From: Diphasiastrum complanatum
Lineage: Eukaryota > Streptophyta > Lycopodiopsida > Lycopodiales > Lycopodiaceae
NCBI GenBank assembly: GCA_029204225.1
Contig: CM055108.1
Coordinates: 18,077,779-18,141,778 of the forward strand
Direction: 5' to 3'
DNA length: 64,000 nt
Below, one piece after another: positions 20,090 through 35,010 of the stretch. The number at the start of each line of letters is the position of its first letter. Within the stretch, counting starts at the first letter, position 1. Below the pieces are notes generated by a model, which saw nothing but the letters and a program-made list of their open reading frames with translations, was not told the origin of the DNA and did not search any database. A program made the translations under genes and the position numbers.

Positions 20090-21170
20090 GATCAATTCAA
20101 ATTACTATCAAAGGTTTTATATGTTCCTAAACTCTCTACAAATTTGTTATCAGTGAGTAGAATTACAGATTTAGGTCATAAGGTAGAAATTGAATCTGAT
20201 CAATGCAGAATTATTGATAGGAGTGATAAGATCCTTGAACTCGGCAAGAGACATGGTTACTTATACAGATTGACACACTAGTATTCTGAGTCTAGTCAAG
20301 CCTTGAAAACGTTTGTTCTAGTCAATAAAGCATTACTATGGCATCATCGCTTTGGACACGTAAATCATGCATCTATTTTGAACATGACCAAACAATCCAT
20401 GGTCCTTGATCTCGACTATCCTTCTGGTAAGGTCAATCTCCCTATTTGTCATAGCTGCAATTTAGGAAAGCAGGCTAGGTTTCCTTTTAGATCAAACCAT
20501 ATGCATGCAGCAAAAGATCTGTTAGATGTTGTTCATACAGATATATGTGGACCTATGCAAACTCCTTCATTGCTAGATGCAAAGTACTTCATTACCTCTA
20601 TTCACAAATTCTCCAGAAGAATAGTTGTTTATTTCATTAAATAGAAATCATAGGCTTTCATCAGATTCAAACAATTCAAAGAGCATGCTGAGAATCAAAC
20701 TGGCAAATGAATCAAAGCATTGAAATCAGATAATGGGGGAGAATACATCTCCAATGAATTCAAGGACTACTGCCTTAACAGGAAAGAATTATAGTTCCTT
20801 TAACTTTCAATATTGACCGAGAAAATCATTATCTTTAGTCTGACTTTCATATCAAATAAGTACTAAGAGATAAACCTATTTCTAATCGTTAATCTCTGCT
20901 CTGGGGTACAACCCAAGTTTGAAAAGTACACTAAGCGATAAATTTTCCATCTGGGTTACATTCATCACAAGTTAGTAACATCATCTTCATGTACATCACT
21001 TCCTATTCGCCTAAGTCAAGTGGTATTGCGAAGAGAAAGAACAGAACCTTAGTTGAATCGGCAAAGTGCATGTTATCACATGCGACACTTCCGAAGTCCT
21101 TCTGGGCTGAAGCTGTTTCAACAACAACCTATATTCAAAACAAATGCTATACTAATTGATACTTGAGAAA
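20090..21170 (+). pseudogene. Copia GAG-pre-integrase and integrase, interrupted
   Basis: LYVPKLSTNLLSVSRITDLG leads into the zinc domain with HHRFGHVNH and CHSCNLGKQARF (H-H-C-C), then VVHTDICGPM with the first catalytic Asp, and SDNGGEYISNEF with the second (about 20730). At about 20792 homology stops. It resumes near 21003 with SGIAKRKNRTLVE, where the catalytic Glu of the usual ERKNRT is Lys, and ends near 21165. The 210 bases between are unrelated to pol. Confidence 0.8.
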
Positions 21171-24400
<3,230 letters not shown>

Positions 24401-24401
24401 T

Positions 24402-25081
24402 TCAACGCTTATGTGTCCCAATCAATGGTGTCCATTTGTGACGAACTGTAATAGTGGTTGACGGACAAAAATTCTTTTTAACTTTTCCGACCACATTTTT
24501 GTGATTTTCAAATATTCCACCGGGCAGAACAAATGATTGTGATTGGACCATAGTTACTACTCGAATACTTTTTTGTTGCCCGTCTTTGTACACAAAAAAT
24601 GATGACTTAATCTGTTTAAGTATCCATGCCTCTTTTCGAGTGCTAGGATCTTGCTTATTCTATCGACTACTTTACATTGATCAGATTCAAATTCTACTTT
24701 GTGTCCTAGATCTGTAATTCTGCTTACATAGAGCAAATTTGTAGAAAGATTTTGTACATGCAAGACACTTGAAAGTAGTTTGGATTGATCATTTGCAAAG
24801 CTTAATCTTACTGTACCTTCACCTTTGATAGCCTATGTGCTACTGTCGCCTAGGTGAACATATCGTTTGGTACTATAAGGTGCGTAGGACTCGAAACAAC
24901 CGATATGGCTCGTCATGTGATGTGTGGCTTCGGAATCCAGAAGCCAAGAACTGTTGTTTGATGCTTTTTGGTAGCTAGTCATGAGTGAATTATGATCCGC
25001 TTCTTGGTTGGGGTGTGGTGCTAGCTGTGGTGCTTCTGCAGCTACATTTTCCATCTGTTGACTAGTCGAGTAAGTCGACAA
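24402..25081 (-). pseudogene. Copia protease to pre-integrase region
   Basis: Minus-strand frames give SSWLLDSEATHHMTSHIGCF (protease; DSG changed to DSE, so inactive), YVHLGDSST, then NLSTNLLYVSRITDLGHKVE and KRHGYLNRL. It is the same family as the plus-strand element at 19744-20300 and in the right order to be the 5' part of the element whose RNase H and LTR are at 16248-17760. Confidence 0.8.
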
Positions 25082-25215
25082 GTCGGATGAGCCTTTTCGA
25101 GCCTGTCTCTGATAACAAGGTATTTCTACAGACTGTGCGACAATGCGAGTAAAACTACAACAATATGAATGGAACTAGATTAACATGGGATTTAGAAGAG
25201 TAGAGGAATAAATCC
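25075..25215 (-). repeat. Copia LTR fragment fused to pol
   Basis: Matches about 17050-17188 of the LTR (shared CAGACTGTGCGACAATGC and AACTAGATTAA). On the minus strand the LTR piece is followed almost at once by protease coding sequence. The rest of the LTR, primer site and gag are deleted. Confidence 0.7.
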
Positions 25216-25229
25216 AACTACAATCACAA

Positions 25230-27560
25230 TTTTGTAAATGGATTATTCTGATCCATTAAGAACAAAAATTGTGGGTTCTCCAGTGCTTGGTGGGATAAAT
25301 ATGTGCCTATTTGGAGATCGATGTTTAAGATCTCTGGAATATCAAATATGGTGGTTAAAGATCTAAGGAATGAAATTCCTTGTATCAATTTGGATATATA
25401 TATTGGACATCTATTGGTATATACTTCAGTTGTTTTGAGTTCTTAATGTTTCCTTTTGGTATGTCTGGTTAATACACTTAGGTTATTTCAACAGTATATG
25501 AATGGGGTTTCTCGTCCATACCTGGGTCAATGCCTAGTGGTATTCTTAGTTGATATTATCATCTACAGGGAATCGTTTAAGGAACCAGAGAGAATTCAAT
25601 GGTATGAGGTATTTTTTAGAATTGATTGAAGATTGAATCCTATATTTGGATATATGGTAGTCATATAATGTTTTTGATTTTCTGATAATTAGATCTATAA
25701 GCAAAGAACTTTCTCCGAGAGAAAACTGATGGTATGGGACATCAGTGATTTCAAAGGAAAATTCTTGTGCAAGAGTGATATGTAAAACTAGTGGTCAATA
25801 TCTACATTATTAGTAATGCTAACGGTTGAAACCATTGGTTAATTTATTTAGGGTATTTGGAGAGGTTATGAGATATAGATCCGGAACCATAAACGGTATC
25901 TCATAAATTCCAAATCGAAAACCCTTAAAAACTATTTCTCACCTTTTAATGAACCCTTACTTCTTTTGAAATTCTCGTATATGGACCTCAGATTAAAGTT
26001 CATATGATCCTTCCGGCATGAAGATTATTTTTCTAATGGACTGTTTATAATCATGTGAATTACTACTTGGATAAGGCTTGGAATTTGGAATGTTCCAAAA
26101 TGTTGGTATTTTCAATTTTTTAATTCCAGATTGTCTCTTGTGCATAAATAGATCTAAAATAGATAGTTACTGTCACTCGTGTTGAGAATATCTAGAAGAA
26201 AAGTCCTATGTATAGTAGAGTGAATCTTATTTAGAAGGCACTTATTATTGACTTTTCACAATTCTGATATTTTCATTTGTCATCTTTCTAGCAAACCTTT
26301 ATAAGAAATTGGAAATTTATTTTCAATGGAGGGTTGAAGTGATTAGTATAATTCTATTAAAGGACCTATCAGTTGCACAAATTTGAGAGGAATTCTCTAG
26401 GGATTGTGTGGAACAATTTGGAACTAGAGATGGATTGAAATTGGAGACCATTATAAGTAGTACTGAGTAAGTTCAAAAGTTAGTAAAAATAAATTTATTT
26501 ATGAATGTCATGACTCACTATGCGCAGGACATCTCGGCATACATCATCGTACATTAGATTTGGTACGAAGGGACTTTTATTGGCCAAAACTCAAGCCCTT
26601 TGCAGAATCTTATGTGGTCAAGTGTGACCAATGCCAGTTGAATAAAGCTGAACGCCATCAAGCTGGCGGATTTTTCATCCATTGGATATCCCGGATAAGA
26701 GATGGGATAGTATTTCCATGGATTTTGTGGTTGGATTACTATGGATGAATAAACAACATGATGCAATTTGGGTTGTGGTCGACCGTCTTACCAAATTGGC
26801 TACGTTTATTTCGGTAAAGACCACAGTGAAGGCTTCTGATTTAGCTCAGACATTTGTGGAGCGTCTGTTTAGACTTTGCGGATTACCAAGTGATATTGTG
26901 AGCGATCGCAATCCTAAGTTCACCGGTCACTTTTGGTCAACCGTGTTTGCTAAACTAGAGACGACTCTAAGCTTGGGTTCTTCTGATCATCATGAGATGG
27001 ATGGATAGACGGGAAGAACAAATCAGACCATGGATAAAATGCTTCGAGCATATGTTTTCCGACGACAATCTGATTGGGAGAAGTATCTTCCATTGATCGA
27101 GTTTGCCTATAATAGTAGTAAGCATTTGGCTATCGATTATAGCCCGTTTATGCTTATGTACGGTTTTGAGCCTAGGTCACCCATTGCAGTAGGGACACGG
27201 ATGATCAAGTTTCAGAAGGTAGCGGATTTTCTACATGATATGCAGGAAATGCTACGGATTGCACGTGAAAATGTCCAGTGTGCCCAGGATAGGGACTGAC
27301 ATTATGCAAATCTAAAAAGATCACCGAGAGAATTTCAAGTGGGGGATTGGGTATATTTGAGAATCCCGAAGGATTCTAGTGTAATGCATACCAACAAGCA
27401 TTATAAATGGTCTCCTAGATATAGAGGACCGTATCAGATCTTGAAAAAGATCGGATCCCTAGCTTACCAATTGGAACTCCCGGAAGGATCTTATCTGTAC
27501 AAGCAAGCAACCCCACCTGAACCTCGTCCACTAGCAGATCTAGTCTCTCGTCTGAATACT
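25230..27560 (+). mobile_element. Decayed Gypsy element (RT and integrase)
   Basis: RT traces at about 25430-25610 (FEFLMFPFGMSG, then FQQYMNGVSRPYLGQ and VVFLVDIIIYR, where YLDD has become FLVD). The next 900 bases are unrecognisable. Integrase runs from HLGIHHRT at 26530 to 27300, followed by the post-integrase region GDWVYLRIP and YRGPYQILKKIG (27339-27480). It is closely related to the Gypsy at 771-2345. No LTR pair was found. Confidence 0.8.
26530..27500 (+). pseudogene. Gypsy integrase, second copy
   Basis: Zinc domain HLGIHHRT..VVKCDQCQLNKAE, first catalytic Asp in SISMDFVVGL, second in IVSDRNPKF. The third should be in QTERTNQ, but the sequence reads stop-T-G-R-T-N-Q, so the Glu is lost here too, by a different mutation than at 2080. 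Stops at 27006 and 27297 and a shift near 26690. Confidence 0.85.
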
Positions 27561-28990
27561 GAGTTCCATCTATATCCAAGAAAAGAAGGAAGTCCGCGCT
27601 CTGGGCTCTCGTGTGTCTCCATGAGGAATAATATATCCTTGTTTGTAATGAGATCAACAAGGTCCCCTGTCATAGAAGATGAATGTATGCCAGCACAATT
27701 CCACACTCCAATCCTAAGGTGTTGTGGATAGGGCCCCGGGGTGCTCCCACCCCGGGACACCCCAAATCCCTAGCACTGGGATCTGCTAGGTGCACTATCA
27801 AGAAAGTGCACTCATCCATCTCGGTAAATGACTCGTCTGCCAGAGTCACGGGCTGCCTGAAAGGCTTTACGCCTCTCCTCTATCTGGATATATGTGAGGT
27901 CGTCATCCATATAGATAGTGGTGCCATGAAGCTTAGATATGCACCGCAACGCATCTCGACGACTCTCTAGAGAAATGAAATGGATAACAAGTGTAGCTGC
28001 ATCTCTGGTGGTCCTCCAAGCTATATCTAGCCCATCTGTCATGTGTCTTAGAGTGGTCTCGAAAATTTCATGGCTTCGGCAATGGCATCCTGTGTGTCCG
28101 GTATCCCACGAACCCTGATGTTGTAGGCCTTTTGCTCCCTTGACCTCTCTTCCGAAATGGTGGTTGAGATGACGGAGGAGATGGGGACATTAGGCTTGGT
28201 GTCTTTCTGCAAGACTGCTACCCATGAATCTTTGTGCTGCTCAATTTACTCTCAATCTCCTTTACCATGTTGGTGGTTGATTCAGAGGCTGCAACTGGCT
28301 TAGTGTTGATCACCTGCTCTAACGAAGCGACTTTGGACTATAACACATTTTTTTCTGAGTAAGGAGACCACAATCCCTTTCAGTTGTGATAGTTCATGTT
28401 TCAAAAGCTGGAAATCGGCTTTCATTTGGTCAGCTTCCCAAGAGGAAAATAATTATGTGGATTTGGATGGAGTGTATGGGATGGGTACCGCAGATGGGGG
28501 AGCTGTGGGTTCTTGGGTAATGGGGATGGGAAGAAGGCCATTAGGGATGGCCAGAGCGGTAGGGTAGGAGAGTGGGGACGAGGAAGAGGCAAAAGAAGAA
28601 GAAGAAGATGAAAGAGAGGGAGAAACAACATAGGAGAGAGAAGAAGTGGAAGAAACTGAGAGTGGGGAAAAAGAGGAAGAAGAGGAAGGGGGTGCCACAT
28701 CCCTGATACATAGCAATAACAAATCTGAGGACAACGAGGGGGATGGCAAATCTGTAGACATCGAGGAGTTTGCATCAGAGGACAAATCTGTGGGCAGCGA
28801 GGCCTCTGATCTAGTAGCGAGGGTGGTGAGGGTTTGGTCAGCAATGGGGGTGATGCTTTCAGCAAGGAGGGTGTCTTTTCCAACAATGGGGAAGGGGTTG
28901 GTTTCTGCGAGGGGGGGAGGGGGGGGGGGGTGGAGATAGTAGCGATCCAAACAATGGGAGGACATCCCAAACATGGGCAGAGAGAGAAAA
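27491..28990 (-). mobile_element. LINE, 5' half (ORF1 and start of endonuclease)
   Basis: Minus strand, 5' to 3': an ORF1-like frame from 28974 with a long Ser/Pro-rich N-terminus, a stop at 28453, then a predicted coiled coil (ADQMKADFQLLKHELSQLKG), an RNA-binding-like part (RVRGIPDTQDAIAEAM; YIQIEERRKAFQAAR) and, from about 27715, an AP-type endonuclease start: LRIGVWNCAGI, DILFLMETHES and GRGSGGVACLYR. The reverse transcriptase is absent because the sequence joins plus-strand Gypsy near 27490. Losing the 3' half is the reverse of normal LINE 5' truncation. Confidence 0.75.
28453..28974 (-). pseudogene. LINE ORF1 N-terminal low-complexity region
   Basis: 173 codons rich in Ser, Pro and Leu with a run of prolines (PPPPPP) near the start and long serine runs. 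No signal peptide or domain is visible. It is read as ORF1 because the same frame continues past the stop into the coiled coil. An overlapping 191-codon frame is a shadow of this one. Confidence 0.4.
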
Positions 28991-31800
28991 AATACATGTA
29001 GCTCTCGGGTAAAGAGAGAAGATGTGAAAAATTCTAAGTGTAGGATCTCTCAAATATCTTCAAAAAAACTAAGTGTAAAATAAGCTCTCTCACTCTCTAA
29101 CAGAGGCCCGAGATCCAAGAGGAGTAGTAAACATATGGTTGGATATCCTACATAGCACCTCTAAATTTGATTGGTCTATTGAGTTCCCACCTCCTACATG
29201 TGATTGGACCATTTATTTGCATCTCTCTCTTTTGATTGGTCACATGACAACATTACAACATCAAAAGACATGTCACTAGCCCTCTATCATCATGCCAAAT
29301 TCAAAGGCCTACACTACCTCAAGCTAAGTCAAAGCTACTTTTGACCTAATCACCTACTTACATGTGTATAAGGGATAAATTTGACATAGAATCTCCCAAA
29401 AACTCAAGATTAAGGCTTATTGACTATTCAAACTCAACTTAATGAACTTGTTGACAGATCCTTTGCTTGAGAGGATCTGTTTACTGGTTTTTTTCTTACT
29501 TCTTGCTTACAAAACTATTTTCTACCTATTACCAGGCTCGTTTGGGCAGTTTATTGAAGTTAACGTTATGGTTTCATTACCCAATCAAGCAGAGTGGACT
29601 GATAGTTCATCGTTGTATTTTGTTTGTCCTGCCTGTCAGAGGACAACTCAAGGCAATCACTCTTGAACTGAAATCACATGCTCATCTACCAAACATGCAG
29701 ATCATTCAGTCAACCAAGAAATCAATGTGCAAAGTGGTTGAAACGCCACGAAATCCTACTTTAATGCTACAGAATGAACTAAATCAGATCCGAAACATAC
29801 TAAAACTAATCTACACATACATTCCACAAAACCAGAACAAGAAATGAACTAAACTAGACAACATTTCAGAAGTCCAAGAAACAAGGATAGGGTTGTAAGG
29901 GGATATGCAAGAATTACATCACAAACCCAACCTATTTTTACCTGAATGCTAATATCTACATTATTTTACAAACAAGAAATGAAATCTAATCCACTCTAGG
30001 AAATTAGAAAAACTAATCCACTCTACTATCCACAACCACACACAAAGGATGGAAGGGCAAGATCACGAATGCATCACTCAAGAAACAAGCATGATCAAGG
30101 AGCTCAATGGATGCACCAAACTCGCGGAGGCTCTTCTCATTTCAGCATGGAGTACATACAATAAACAAAAAGCTCCTCTTCTCAAAGAGGGAGTCTCTTA
30201 AATAAGCAAGAGAGCTCCTTAGGTGGCATCCTAGTGGCATTTCTACATTACACAAATTACAAGTGGAATAATGCTCTCCACTAGAGGTCACCATCAAAAG
30301 GTGGCTCACTCTACTTTCTTTAAGAGGGGTCTACTTGCATTTATTACTTTGTCTAGAAATACTAGTTTCTACATGGTCATTCCATCTTCCGGGATTCACC
30401 ATGAGGCTTACATAGTTCTTGCTTGTCATTCCTAACTAGCATTCCTCGACTCTCAATTTTTGTTAGTCTCGTCTTCTTAGAGACCTCCTCGGTCTAAGGT
30501 GAGAGGTGCTCTTGGTTAGCTCTGGCCGAGTATCTTGGGGATTCGTCAGAATCAGCCAACACCATCCCACCCCTAATGTGTTGTAGGACCCACTGCAACT
30601 CATATTGAATGATGTCATTCCGCTTTCACATTTATCAAAAAATTGCTTTCGCAATCTGCCGCAATATAACCAGAATGTCTTATTGCTGCAAGTGGTTGAC
30701 ATTCTCAAAATTGGAGAGCGCCCAACAGCTTGACAATCTTGCATGCTTGAGTGCTTCCCGCGTGTCTTTTTCTCTTATCACTTGTATCTGCCATTGACGA
30801 TTTCATCTCTGGTTTCTTGGCAGACACTAACTTTTGGGAGGTCTGTATCCTCCATTTTGCTTCTAGGCATTTATGCGGTTCCTCTCTCAGTTGAAGTTCC
30901 AGTCTTGTCGATGCTCTTTCCTGATAGGTTGCACAAACTTTGGTTATCAATCTTCAAGGGAATGGACTCATCAACACATTGGTCGGGTAGAAACAGATTG
31001 GATGGATGGGTTGATGACGGTAGAGAAACATGATGAAGGCTTGGTGGAAGGATGAAAGAACTGATAGTTCTACAGTTGCAGTCTTGGACCCTTGCAATGT
31101 CGAGATTTGACCACCACTTGCTGGGTGAGGAGCTCGTTTTATTTTGCAAGTTCACGGTTGTCTTCATCTTTCTTTTTCTGTAGCTCTTTCTTTTGATTTA
31201 TTACTTTCGGATCTCTTCAGGCTTCATAGGAGGGGATCCAACTATCATTGCTCCAGAGAGTTTCTTTTGATCAAAATCGATCTGACTCAACTGTTGCTTA
31301 AGTTTTGTCCTTTCCTCCTCAACTTTTTTGTTTTATTTCTTTTTTTGCTTCTAGCTGCTTCGCCTGCTTCTTAGGTCTTCTTTTTTGGTTGACCAACCAA
31401 TGTAGGTGCTAGTTGGTCTCCGCAAGACATTTGCAATGATCTTTTAGCCGCTTCAGTAAAACTATCAGGCTTTGAAAAAACTAGGGATTTCTCAGATGAG
31501 CAGTGGTATGATGGCAAATAGAGAAATGGAAGGAAGGGTGGAGGTGGTGATGACAATGGTAGATGGTGTGGGCAATAGGCATGAGGATGGATGCAGATGT
31601 ATGGCAAGAGGCTGGTTGAAGAAGGAGACTGATTTTCTAATGCTTGTGTTTCCCTTTTTGAAGGATCTTCGTCGTGACTGGGGTACTTCTTCTGATTGAG
31701 TTGCTTTGTATTGCCCATCTGCCTTTTTAGACTTGTCGTTATCCTCTTTGGTTCGTGACCTTGGTTGTCAATCTGCTAATAATCATAATTTGAATGAGAG
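28991..31800. other. Unassigned region
   Basis: No recognisable protein. Several overlapping frames of 80-126 codons without known motifs. On the minus strand CTTATTTAAGAGAC near 30200, with direct CTC/GAG-rich surroundings, could be an LTR promoter, but no partner LTR is visible. Confidence 0.25.
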
Positions 31801-31809
31801 AGACATAGA

Positions 31810-32170
31810 GTTATTTATACATACTAGTTACAACATACAAAGCTTGCAATCGATTGTTGTATGTGAGATGACAATCGAGGACACCAAGGCTAGATTAAAT
31901 TTTGGGAGATGTTGAATGTTGTGATGCACAAACATGGTATGGATGTGGTGCAATTCAAAGGGCTCATGGCAGATGAGGCTACAACTAATTGGAATGCAAT
32001 CAGAACAGTTTATGGAGAAGGAGAACATGCTAGAATGGAAGGGAGGGAAAGATCGTGTCTCTTTCATTTCAAGGCAGTCTATGGAAACATACCAACCAAT
32101 GTATTCTCCAAGAATCTAGAGGTAAACATATATCCCTTTGTGAGTCTTGCGTTTGGTTGATAATAGCATG
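31810..32170 (+). pseudogene. MULE-like transposase fragment
   Basis: Two overlapping frames give VVCEMTIEDTKA and then VVMHKHGMDVVQFKGLMADE with TTNWNAIRTVYGEG and RERSCLFHF. This matches, from memory, the core of MULE-related transposases in seed-free plants (F-K-G-F-M-A-D-x-A, N-W-x-A-V-R, R-E-R-x-C-x-F-H-W); the Asp of MADE is a probable catalytic acid. The rest of the protein is missing. A SWIM zinc finger, usual at the end of such proteins, occurs separately at 39199-39501. Confidence 0.5.
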
Positions 32171-32426
32171 GATGCCAACACAAATGTAATGTGGTGAGGA
32201 CTTTCTGACGTTCTGGAGATGCATATGCCTCACAAATTCCAACCTTGGACGCATGATTATGATGGTGGCATGTTAGATATTCTCATTGGGACAGATATAT
32301 GAAATTTGGGAGTTTTTATGACTTTAGAACTATGTTGATTGTGTAAGCTCTAGGTTCTATGCTACAAAGGGACATTAAAATTCAGAGACTAATAAAGAAT
32401 ATCTGATATTTTCCATTGCCTATCTA

Positions 32427-32560
<134 letters not shown>

Positions 32561-32802
32561 TAGTAAAGATAATCATTCAGGATTGATGTCATTTTTAGGT
32601 ATTGAAAATAGCGATGATGCGCACAGTCAATTTGTCCAAACATGGGAGCTGGTTGGCAGCTGAAAGTTACAAGGCACAATTGTTATTGTACGAAGCTTGC
32701 ATTGGTGATATGGTAAATGCCAATTTGCAAAGTGCTCGCTATGTTGGAAAATCAAAGAAATCGAGATGATATCGGAATAATAGAGCTCTAATAGAAACAG
32801 AT

Positions 32803-32814
32803 GCTCAGATACCA
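32803..32814 (-). other. Copia primer binding site
   Basis: Minus strand TGGTATCTGAGC, one mismatch to the initiator Met tRNA site, directly after the LTR end ..TTCTGACA. Confidence 0.75.
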
Positions 32815-33760
32815 TGTCAGAAATCAATGGAAACGTGGTGTGCAACGAAAGTGGCGAGCATGTGGTGCGTGGATCAGAAGTGCGTCAATTACCAGTAGTG
32901 CATTCAAGATGGATCGAACAATACAACAATGCGCAATAGAACGGAGTAGTCGTGGAATGATGCACTCTGATTGATATAAAAAACATGAGTACAAGAGCTT
33001 GAAGCTGGGCGCAAATCCGTAGGCGCAAATACCAGGCTTCAGCTGAAAATCGTTGATAGCTAGATGATCAGAACTCCAACTAACTAATTCTGCATAAGCC
33101 TACATAGTCATTGAACATCGTTGCAAAATATTACCTATACATTGTTATAGAAGATGCATTTCATGGCATTGACTTCATTGGATGTCAGTTGATCAGTGCA
33201 TTGGATGCTTAATCTATTTATAGTCCCACAGAATGTAGTCGTTACTTTAACAGTATGTGGGTCGGATTTCTAGTTAACAGTATCGAAGTTTACAAGGACT
33301 CGAGAATATACAAAGACTCAGAAAATATACACTGATTTAAAAATTACAACGACTCAGAAAATTGTGGATTTTTCGAGTCGATCCCGTATCAAAAACTTCT
33401 AATTTTTGGGTATCAAAAAAATCAATCAAGGGTCAGATTTATTAGACTCGATTCGATCCAGTGCAGGGTCAAAGACGTTCGGATTAATTAAACCCAATCT
33501 GATCCAATCCGATCCAAGTTCAAAGATGTCCAGATATTTTTCACCTCGATCCAGGGTCGGAAAATATCTCTTTGATGGGATAACATTGGGTCGAAAAAGG
33601 CTTGGGCTGAAAAAATTCGATCTTGAATTTTTTGATCTTTTGTACAAAAATTCGAGCTTCTTCCTTCTTCTTTTTTTGTTGTTTTCAAAGATAGATGTAG
33701 CAAGAATTTTCCAGGATGCTCATTACCTAATGGAATTGGGCTTGAGCATAGATTCCAACA
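32815..33760 (-). repeat. Copia LTR, 946 bp, with internal sequence on both sides
   Basis: On the minus strand it starts TGTTGGAATC after a polypurine tract and ends ATTTCTGACA before a primer site. A normal 3' LTR has a polypurine tract but no primer site after it, and a normal 5' LTR the opposite; this one has both. The sequence past the primer site (32560-32800) is not recognised as gag. Confidence 0.75.
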
Positions 33761-33770
33761 CTCCCCCTTA
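33761..33770 (-). other. Copia polypurine tract
   Basis: Minus strand TAAGGGGGAG immediately before TGTTGGAATC. Confidence 0.8.
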
Positions 33771-35010
33771 ATGTGGATCCTGAAAAGATTCGATCTTCAG
33801 ATTTAGCTGATTGTTAAATCTGAGATAGTGCTCCTTGGTGAAGTAATTTGCTGCCATAGACTCTGTCCAATAGTAAACCAAATAAATTACCCTTGTGCTT
33901 TGGTTGTCACAATAGATGGACGTTGAATGTGACTAGAAAAATTCGATATCTACAAGCAGGTTTGTCAGCCAAATTGTCTCCTTGGTAGCATTTGTGGCAG
34001 CTATAAAATCTGACTCTGTGGAGGATAATGCTACTTAGGTTTGGCTGTTACATGAGATTGGACCTTGATTGAACATAAATCCAGAAGTCGATATTGTGGT
34101 GTCAATACTTTCTGCCCAATCTGTGTAGCCTTTGAGAATCTTGGTTGATGGGTCGATTTTCTGTTGACTGATGGGAATCAGTCTACTAGATCGGATTCGA
34201 AAAATGTACTCCAATGCTAACATGCATTTCAGATCCTTCATCAAAATCAGATTGTTATTGAGTAATAGTGTATCATCTACATAAAGAGTAGTGATAATGG
34301 AAAGATCTGATACAAACTTGATGTGAATATTTGAGTATGTAGAATTTGGATAGAAACCATTCTCATTTAGAACTGCAAATTTGGTGTCATCTTCTGTTTT
34401 GCACTGGTCAACATCAACAGGTGACTCTGCCTCTGAAATAGTGTTGAGTTCCTACACAAAGTAGCAGGCCAGATCATCCATGAATAGGGATGGAGACTAT
34501 CTAGATCGATTCAATCTTGTGTTGAAATTCAATTCTTTGATGTTGTTTGATCCGATTATGACTCATTTTTTGAGTCAGTATCAAATTTTGGAAGTTCGAC
34601 CCTTGGGTCGGATTTTGTTGTAGCTTTTTCCCTTGTGGTCAAAAAACTGGTCTTCCACAAAAATGACGTCTCTACATTTGTATGCTTTCTAAGTGTCCAA
34701 GTTGTAGAGCTTGTATGCCTTTGGATCTGAGAAAAATCGATTGATCTTTAGATCAGAATTTGATTGTTCGACCCTAGGGTCGGATTTTTGTTGTTCGATC
34801 CTTGGGTCGGAAAGTTCTGTAGATCGATAGAGATGTTATTGGAAGCACTGCATCCAAACACTCTGATATTTTTTAATGATGACTTCGATCCTGTCCACAC
34901 CTCATAAGTTGTCTTGCCATTCAGAGCCTCTGAAATGGATCGATTATGTAAGCTACTGTAGCAACAGCTTATGCCCAGAACTTCTTTGGTAAAGAGGCAT
35001 GGGCCAACAA
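33771..35010 (-). pseudogene. Copia integrase end, RT and RNase H
   Basis: Minus strand in order: LAHASLPKKFWA and VATVAYIID with NIRVFGCSAS (integrase end, about 35000-34850), KAYKLYNLDT and CRDVIFVEDQF (about 34700), the RT active site LYVDDTLLL (34267-34286), then RNase H GYTDWAESIDTTISTSGFMF with PISCNSQ (34165-34035). RT is badly shortened between 34500 and 34300. Upstream pol and gag are missing. Confidence 0.85.

Noticed and set aside
28422-28997. 191-codon Pro/Leu-rich frame
   Set aside because: A shadow of the ORF1 frame on the same strand; it shows no continuation into the coiled coil.
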